A program made the position numbers and the translations under genes. Under the pieces are notes generated by a model, which made no database searches, was not told the origin of the DNA, and saw only the letters and a program-made list of their open reading frames with translations. A DNA stretch of 15,570 bases from Mycobacterium sp. (GTDB taxonomy: Bacteria > Actinomycetota > Actinomycetes > Mycobacteriales > Mycobacteriaceae): positions 1 through 15,570 of the forward strand of contig JAHBAP020000289.1 in assembly GCA_018500005.2 (NCBI GenBank), in the 5' to 3' direction. Shown piece by piece: positions 7,443 to 15,570 of the stretch (positions are counted from its first letter, which is position 1; every line of letters begins with the position of its first letter).

Positions 7443-8525
7443 ATGTATCCCGCTGCGAAGTCGGCTCTGGCCGGGGCCTGCGCCCTCGGCCTGAGCGCTT
7501 TGCTGGCCTTGAGTCCGGCAGCGGCGGCCGCCACCCCGCAGACCAGGCTCATTCTCGGTGGTGCGGAATACGAATTTGCCGAATGGTTTCCCGACATCGC
7601 GGCTCTCCCTCTGGTCACCCGCTATGTGACCCCCAATCTGCAGATCGGTGCGGGCTTTTTCCCCGGCACCACCCCGGAGTTGATCCAATACCCGGCGTCT
7701 CTGTTCAGAGCGGGGACCGCCAACGGGCACATCGACACAGGAGTCGACCACCTCGATGCGGCGATCAAAGGTCGCCAAGGGCCGCTGGCGATCGTCGGGC
7801 AGTCGGAAGGCACCGTCGTCCTCGATCGCCAGCGGGCCCGCCTGGAGAACGACCCGAACGCCCCGGCGCCGGATCAGTTGGAGTTCGTCTTGTTCAACTC
7901 ACCGACACGCGGGCTCACCACAACGCTGTTCCGCCCCGGCGCCCACATCCCCATCGTGGACATCACGGTGGCTCCCCCGGCTGAGAGCCGCTACAACACA
8001 TCCCTGGTCATCCACGAGTACGACATCTGGGGCGACTTCCCCGACCGTCCCTGGAATCCGGTCACCTTGTTGAACGCGTTGATGACGATGGCATTCGTCC
8101 ACCAGCTGGCCTACGAGGTACCTTCGCAGATCGCTCCGCAGAACATCACGACCGTCGTCAACTCCAAGGGAGCCACCGACACCACCTACTTCGTCCCAGC
8201 CACCACGCTGCCGCTGACCGAAGGGCTCCGCCTCATCGGTGTGCCGGACAAGGCCGTCGACGCTCTCGACAACCTGATTCGTCCGATCATCGATGCCGGC
8301 TATTCCCGCAATGACAAGCCGGGCGACCCGCGCCCCTACCTCGACCACGGCGTGCTGAAGACCCGCGCGAAGGCGGCCGCAGAACGCGGCGCCGCGGTGG
8401 GATCGACGGCGGTCTCAGGAACTCACCTCGACAGCCGGGTCCGCGCTCCTGGCAGCGCAGGACTGGCGCCCAACCGGGCATTGCGGCCGGCCCGATCGCC
8501 GGCCCGGCGCGCCGCCGAGGAGTAG
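7443..8525 (+). CDS. Secreted PE-PPE-domain serine hydrolase
   Basis: This 360-residue protein has a signal peptide (about 1-30, ending AAAAA) directly followed by a PE-PPE hydrolase domain (PF08237) with no PE or PPE segment. The domain is an alpha/beta-hydrolase related to cutinases, and characterised members hydrolyse short- and medium-chain esters. The nucleophile motif is intact as GQSEG (119-123, Ser121). YDIWGDFPDRP (193-203) carries the candidate acid, and YFVPATTLPLTEGLRLIG (249-266) is the family's typical late block; the histidine is not assigned. After about residue 300 the chain becomes basic and low in complexity. It probably acts outside the membrane on lipid or ester substrates. 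The final 103 bases overlap the end of the convergent DUF2786 gene. Confidence 0.88.
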   Translation: MYPAAKSALAGACALGLSALLALSPAAAAATPQTRLILGGAEYEFAEWFPDIAALPLVTRYVTPNLQIGAGFFPGTTPELIQYPASLFRAGTANGHIDTGVDHLDAAIKGRQGPLAIVGQSEGTVVLDRQRARLENDPNAPAPDQLEFVLFNSPTRGLTTTLFRPGAHIPIVDITVAPPAESRYNTSLVIHEYDIWGDFPDRPWNPVTLLNALMTMAFVHQLAYEVPSQIAPQNITTVVNSKGATDTTYFVPATTLPLTEGLRLIGVPDKAVDALDNLIRPIIDAGYSRNDKPGDPRPYLDHGVLKTRAKAAAERGAAVGSTAVSGTHLDSRVRAPGSAGLAPNRALRPARSPARRAAEE

Positions 8526-9172
8526 CCGGCCGAGGAGGTGCTGGCCCGCCACGTACCCCGGGCTTTCGATTGGGCGCGGTAGTGGTCGCGCAGTTCGACC
8601 TCCTTGTTGCGCAACGCCAGTGCGGTTCCAGGCGCCGATTCGCGGGACTCGGTTGCCTCACGTCGAGCCTCGTCGCGCGCCTGGGACAGTCGTTGCCCGA
8701 TCCGGGATCCGAAGGCCAACTGGAAATTCAGCCGGGCAGTGATGGTCGGGGTCGGTCGATGCGCGCCGGTGGCCAGATACGCGTCGCAGGCGCGCACCAT
8801 TTGCACCACGAGGCTGGCGTACAGGGCGTGGCTGGCGTCGATGTCCTCGGCGAAGCCATAGGCGTAGACGAAGGTCGAGTTCGAGGCGACGTCACAGCGC
8901 ACGTCATTGGCGGCGGCGATCCCGGCAAACAACTGCACGTAGGTACGCAAACCTCTGCTGCCGGGCTCCCCGATGGTGATCGTCCGCTGGGTGGGCACCT
9001 GCGCGGCGGTGCGGGTCGCCGAGTGCGCGCGGGCCACGGCGAGGTCGATCGCGGTCGCGGTGGCCAGTCGTTGGGCGGCAGCCATGAACGCCTCCGCCTC
9101 GTGCGGGTTGTCTGTCCCTTCGGCCTGCCGCAGTAGCGCGGCGATCCGGGCCAGCATCTTGTCGTCGGTCAT
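8423..9172 (-). CDS. DUF2786-domain protein
   Basis: This 249-residue protein begins with a DUF2786 helical hairpin (about 5-45: KMLARIAALLRQAEGTDNPHEAEAFMAAAQRLATATAIDLAVA). A middle region (about 75-160) with conserved-looking FAGIAAANDVRC and YGFAEDIDASHALYASLVVQM follows. After residue 170 there is a charged helix, then a basic Ser/Arg/Ala tail. It has no signal peptide or membrane segment. Length and domain match Rv0184. The function is unknown; DUF2786 proteins have no established role that I can name. The gene starts 15 bases after the upstream lipoprotein gene and probably belongs to its operon. Its last 103 bases overlap the convergent PE-PPE gene. Confidence 0.82.
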   Translation of the reverse strand: MTDDKMLARIAALLRQAEGTDNPHEAEAFMAAAQRLATATAIDLAVARAHSATRTAAQVPTQRTITIGEPGSRGLRTYVQLFAGIAAANDVRCDVASNSTFVYAYGFAEDIDASHALYASLVVQMVRACDAYLATGAHRPTPTITARLNFQLAFGSRIGQRLSQARDEARREATESRESAPGTALALRNKEVELRDHYRAQSKARGTWRASTSSAGYSSAARRAGDRAGRNARLGASPALPGARTRLSR

Positions 9173-9187
9173 GGCGTCACTAAAGCA

Positions 9188-12648
<3,461 letters not shown>

Positions 12649-12655
12649 CCGGCGT

Positions 12656-13327
12656 CTACATGCCGATCTTGGGCGAAAGATCCAAGGAGGTGACGGTGGT
12701 CATCTTGGTGACCCGCCAGTCCCGTCCATACCGCTTCAACTCCAACCGGTAGGACAGGTACTTCATCGCGGGGATGTTGTTGTTCTGCGGTGTCGTCGAG
12801 GTGGTGTTGGTGTAAACGATCGCCGTCGCCTCGGTGGGCTCCGGTTCGCCGCGCAGCGACTCCACCCCGGCGCCAACGACTTTCGTGGTGCTGGTGACCT
12901 TGGCCTGCTTATTGGTCGGAGCGATGACATCGACGTACTTGCGGTACTGCTCCTCGAAGTCGCCGCCGAGATACCTCGCCGAGCGGTCGGACAGCCGGTC
13001 CATGTCCTCCGGTGTATAACTCCACAGCGTTGTGATCGCATCGGCCGCGGTTCGGGCGATCTTCAGCTTCGTGGTCACCATCGCCCGGTCCATCAGGTAG
13101 GGCTGGACGGCCGCACCGGCAAAGCCGCCGGCAACCACGAAGGCCGCCACCGAAGCGATGGCGGCGGTTCTGCGGTTGCGCGCCAGCCAGTTGCGCAGCG
13201 CAGGGGTCTTCTTGACGGGCGCCTCCGTGGTCTCCTCGACTACGAGGGCCTCTTCGGTCGACTCGGCTTCCGCTTCGGTTACCGATTCAGTCGCCGTTTC
13301 GGCCTCGTTGTCCTCCGGTGCGCTCAC
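12656..13327 (-). CDS. Mce-associated membrane protein (Rv0178-like)
   Basis: Starting at the GTG at 13327 (MSAPEDNEAE), this is a 223-residue protein. An acidic cytoplasmic tail (1-38, rich in Glu/Thr) is followed by a single membrane helix (about 53-75) and an extracytoplasmic alpha/beta domain of the Mce-associated type, ending LKRYGRDWRVTKMTTV. Proteins of this kind accompany Mce lipid-import complexes and are thought to stabilise them. The GTG overlaps the TGA of the preceding gene by four bases; the longer open frame to 13480 only runs antisense or out of frame through that gene and is rejected. It is the last gene of the four-gene set, and the fourth position matches Rv0178 by order and topology. 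Confidence 0.88.
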   Translation of the reverse strand: MSAPEDNEAETATESVTEAEAESTEEALVVEETTEAPVKKTPALRNWLARNRRTAAIASVAAFVVAGGFAGAAVQPYLMDRAMVTTKLKIARTAADAITTLWSYTPEDMDRLSDRSARYLGGDFEEQYRKYVDVIAPTNKQAKVTSTTKVVGAGVESLRGEPEPTEATAIVYTNTTSTTPQNNNIPAMKYLSYRLELKRYGRDWRVTKMTTVTSLDLSPKIGM

Positions 13328-13872
13328 AGCACCTGGATCAGGTCGCTGACCTTCCACTGGTCCCCTTCCTTGATCGCCGTGATCTCCCAGCGGCTGGCGC
13401 TTTCGATCTTGGTTCCGTCCGGCAGCTTGGTGGCCATGCTGGCCACCGCGATGACGCTGGCGCTGCCGTCGTCGTTCCAACGCTGGATCCCGAGATCCTG
13501 AACGGTGCCGAATCCGGGTTCGGCCTTGGCTACCTGAAGGACGACCTCGTTCATGCGCTCCGAATACATCTTGGCGAAATTGCCGGTACCCAGAGCCAGG
13601 ATCTTGTCAGCGTAGTTATTGGCGTTGAACGGATCAGGCGAGGTGTACTGGGTGACGAACGTCCGTACGAAATCCTGTACCGCCACTTCGTTGATCTGGG
13701 TCCTGCGGGCGACCTGATTTTTCGCGAACACCACCGCACTGGTGAGCAGTGCCGCCACGATCAGGACCGACGCGATGGCGGCAACCACGCGCAGGGCCCT
13801 CGGGCGTGGCCGAGGAGCAGTCGGGTTCACCCAGTCCCTGGGCTGGGAATCAACCCTGCGACGGGGACTCAT
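13324..13872 (-). CDS. Mce-associated membrane protein (Rv0177-like)
   Basis: This 182-residue protein has a basic N-terminal tail (MSPRRRVDSQPRDW, PRPRPRALR), one membrane helix (about 27-50) and an extracytoplasmic domain ending in the typical RWEITAIKEGDQWKVSDLIQVL. The N-in topology and C-terminal domain are those of Mce-associated proteins. Its ATG overlaps the stop of the RDD-containing gene and its TGA overlaps the next start (GTGA), so translation of the set is probably coupled. Length and position correspond to Rv0177. There are no catalytic motifs, and a structural role around an Mce transporter is the best inference. Confidence 0.88.
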   Translation of the reverse strand: MSPRRRVDSQPRDWVNPTAPRPRPRALRVVAAIASVLIVAALLTSAVVFAKNQVARRTQINEVAVQDFVRTFVTQYTSPDPFNANNYADKILALGTGNFAKMYSERMNEVVLQVAKAEPGFGTVQDLGIQRWNDDGSASVIAVASMATKLPDGTKIESASRWEITAIKEGDQWKVSDLIQVL

Positions 13873-14915
13873 CGGCCAGCCTCTTTCGGCTTGGGTTGCG
13901 GCTCAGCGGGTTTGGCAGCAGGCTCCGGCGGCTTGGGCGGCGCCGCCGCGGGCTTCGGCGGTACCAGAACAATCAGATTCGACAGCTTCCAGTCCCTGCC
14001 GACCTTCTCGAACTCCGTGCGCACCGAGGCGCTGACGAATCGCTGATTGGGTTCCGTCCCGCGCTGGCCCTGCAGGAGCATCAGCATGCTGGCATTGCGG
14101 GCCGTCGAGGACAGCACGGCGCTATTGCTGACCCAGTAGTCGTTGTTGACCGGAGCCTTGCGCACGTCGTCCTGCTGCTTGGTCAGCTCGGGCCGATAGC
14201 CGTCGGTGACCAACGACTGTGCCCTGGCAAAATCCTCATCGATGGACTTGGCGGTGTAACTGAGCATATCGACGACGATCTTCGGCCCGGCGACGGCAAT
14301 CTCCTCACGGGACCGGTCTGAATCTCGTTGATTACCGATGACAAGGAAGTAGCCCAACGCGGCGGCCAACACGGCCAGCGCGGCGACTGCCGCCAGAACC
14401 CGGGTGGCCAGCCTTGTCCAGTCCGGCCTCGGATCGCCCACATTGTGGACCTCGGTCCCGAGCAGAAGGTCCGCGAAAGTCCGTTCCCGCCGGTCGATCA
14501 GCGGCCACAGCCAACCCAGAAAGAGCGGAAGGGTGTCCAGTAGATGCGCCAGGTCGCGCAAGATGAGCTTCGCAGGCTCCGTGATCAGATCGCCGTCGCG
14601 ATCAACCACCGCAATCCCGAAGATCGAACGGCCCAGAGTCCAGCCGGTCATCGAGGGCAGCATCCAGCGGTTGACGGCGACAGCGATGACGAGCAGTGCG
14701 GCGAGTACCAGGCACAGCCACCACATCCAGCCGCGCTCCGGCGCTGACCAGCCGACCAGCAACAGAGCTGCCGCAGCGGCCTTACCGGCGATGACGTCAA
14801 TGCCGAAGGCTCCGGCGCGCGTCCACCATCCGGCCAACTGGGAATCGAACAGCAGAGGCCGCTCGGACCCCGCGCCGTCTACACCGTCGAGATCGCTGTC
14901 GAGCGCGACGGTCAC
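13869..14915 (-). CDS. RDD-domain Mce-associated membrane protein (Rv0176-like)
   Basis: This 348-residue protein joins two modules. Residues about 25-160 are an RDD domain: membrane helices near 36-55, 64-82 and 122-140, with WTLGRSIFGIAVVDRDG (92-108) and DRRERTFADLLLGTEV (141-156) as signatures. A further helix at about 170-193 then leads to an Mce-associated extracytoplasmic domain (195-318, ending FEKVGRDWKLSNLIVLVPP). The last 30 residues are a Pro/Ala/Lys repeat tail (PPKPAAAPPKPPEP), probably extended, reaching into the cell wall. The GTG start overlaps the TGA of the upstream gene and the TGA overlaps the next ATG. The fusion matches Rv0176 of the mce1 locus. RDD function is unknown; transport or complex assembly is inferred. 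Confidence 0.9.
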   Translation of the reverse strand: MTVALDSDLDGVDGAGSERPLLFDSQLAGWWTRAGAFGIDVIAGKAAAAALLLVGWSAPERGWMWWLCLVLAALLVIAVAVNRWMLPSMTGWTLGRSIFGIAVVDRDGDLITEPAKLILRDLAHLLDTLPLFLGWLWPLIDRRERTFADLLLGTEVHNVGDPRPDWTRLATRVLAAVAALAVLAAALGYFLVIGNQRDSDRSREEIAVAGPKIVVDMLSYTAKSIDEDFARAQSLVTDGYRPELTKQQDDVRKAPVNNDYWVSNSAVLSSTARNASMLMLLQGQRGTEPNQRFVSASVRTEFEKVGRDWKLSNLIVLVPPKPAAAPPKPPEPAAKPAEPQPKPKEAGR

Positions 14916-15570
14916 TTGCCCACCGGTTCGATGTTGTCGATCTTGTAGGTGCCGTCCTTGGGCACCATCTTCACCCGCAGCCGGTAACTGAGTTCCTGGT
15001 TCATCTGCTGAGTGTTGGACATCGCCACCCGGGTGGCGACCAGGACATCGATTGACCCGTCCGGATTACGCTTCTCCGCGGCGGCCCTCATATCGGAGAC
15101 CTTCACCTGGGCGTTTACCGTCTGATAGGCGTCGAACAACAAACCGCTGTACAAACTCGCCTGCGCCGCATAATTCTCCGACGAGCACTCGACGATCTTG
15201 CGCTGGCTTTCGTTCATCGCCTTGACATCGGGCGCCTGGGTCGCGGTGATGCAATCCTTGGCCGCGGCCACCGCTACCGCCTCATCCCTGGCCGCCGCCG
15301 AGCTCCGGTGATCCAGGACCAATCCCAGCACGCCAGCCGCTGTCAGCAGAAGCGCCCCGAGGGCGATCCCGGCGATCACGGAGGACAACCTCCGGCCTGA
15401 CAGCCGGGTGTCGGAGGCCGTTTCCGCGGCGGGGTCCGGACTCTCGTCAGCTGTGAGTGGCGGGGGGGGGGGGAGCTTGGCGGGGGCCGCATCTCCCTCC
15501 CTCCCTCGTCTCCCTTTGTCGTCGGGGTTTTTACGGGGTGCGTTTGTGTTTTTTTTACATCTCCCGGGCC
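14912..15570 (-). CDS. Mce-associated membrane protein (Rv0175-like), 5' end cut off
   Basis: The frame is open from the TGA at 14912 to the window edge, so the gene is partial. The reliable part reads LTADESPDPAAETASD (acidic tail), RLSGRR, a membrane helix (SSVIAGIALGALLLTAAGVLGLVL) and an extracytoplasmic Mce-associated domain ending VKMVPKDGTYKIDNIEPVGK. Two cysteines, in KDCITA and VECSSEN, could pair. A TTG at 15388 inside the helix region is not a credible start; no in-frame ATG or GTG appears upstream before the edge. Beyond about 15460 the reading passes through a run of 12 G and other homopolymers, so that stretch is doubtful. The first of four overlapping genes, it corresponds to Rv0175, which in M. 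tuberculosis follows mce1F. Confidence 0.8.
   Translation of the reverse strand, partial: PGRCKKNTNAPRKNPDDKGRRGREGDAAPAKLPPPPPLTADESPDPAAETASDTRLSGRRLSSVIAGIALGALLLTAAGVLGLVLDHRSSAAARDEAVAVAAAKDCITATQAPDVKAMNESQRKIVECSSENYAAQASLYSGLLFDAYQTVNAQVKVSDMRAAAEKRNPDGSIDVLVATRVAMSNTQQMNQELSYRLRVKMVPKDGTYKIDNIEPVGK
15462..15570. other. Low-complexity right edge, probable poor-quality sequence
   Basis: This end holds 12 consecutive G (15462-15473), repeated CTCCC blocks (about 15493-15514) and 8 consecutive T (15549-15556), unlike anything else in the window. It lies inside the expected 5' part of an Mce-associated gene, where such runs are not expected. I read it as the unreliable end of a contig rather than biology. 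Confidence 0.65.

Noticed and set aside
15549..15570. T-run as an intrinsic terminator
   Set aside because: No stem precedes it on the relevant strand and the surrounding sequence looks like an unreliable contig end.

Overview
The window is high-GC DNA from a mycobacterium-type actinobacterium. The evidence is a run of mycobacterial marker genes in recognisable synteny: a CsoR/RicR-family copper repressor beside ilvD, a monoglyceride lipase of the Rv0183 type (279 aa, same catalytic positions), DUF2786 and TIGR04338 proteins, PE-PPE-domain secreted proteins, and four overlapping Mce-associated membrane protein genes like Rv0175-Rv0178 of the mce1 locus. The order matches the M. tuberculosis Rv0175-Rv0190 region read backwards, with additions. 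Locus comparisons are from memory, not a search.

Layout. 144-1070 (minus) is a two-gene copper module: a DUF305 lipoprotein followed without a gap by the repressor. A perfect copper-repressor-type operator (1087-1103) lies in the 68-bp gap to the divergent ilvD (1139-2839). ilvD runs tail to tail into a large secreted PE-PPE-like protein (2836-4449, minus). Then come a molybdopterin oxidoreductase (4539-6779), a TIGR04338 metallohydrolase (6797-7375) and a signal-peptide PE-PPE hydrolase (7443-8525), all on plus. From 11414 down to 8423 on minus lie GlsB/YeaQ, monoglyceride lipase, a hydrolase-like lipoprotein and DUF2786. A secreted phosphodiester glycosidase follows (11596-12648, plus). Finally four Mce-associated genes (15570 down to 12656, minus), each overlapping the next by 4 bp, form the tail of an mce operon whose mce genes should lie beyond the right edge.

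How it fits together. Most of the window concerns the cell envelope: lipid hydrolysis, secreted esterase-fold proteins and accessories of Mce lipid import. The copper module sits beside an Fe-S dehydratase, an enzyme class sensitive to copper. The most interesting signals are the operator shared between the copper module and ilvD, two alpha/beta-hydrolase-type proteins that appear to have lost the nucleophilic serine, several promoters with leaderless geometry, and a compact palindrome before the molybdoenzyme gene. The last ~110 bases (homopolymer G and T runs) look like a low-quality contig end. No CRISPR array, IS element, tRNA or rRNA is visible. No stretch over 300 bp lacks a gene; the longest gap is 11415-11595.
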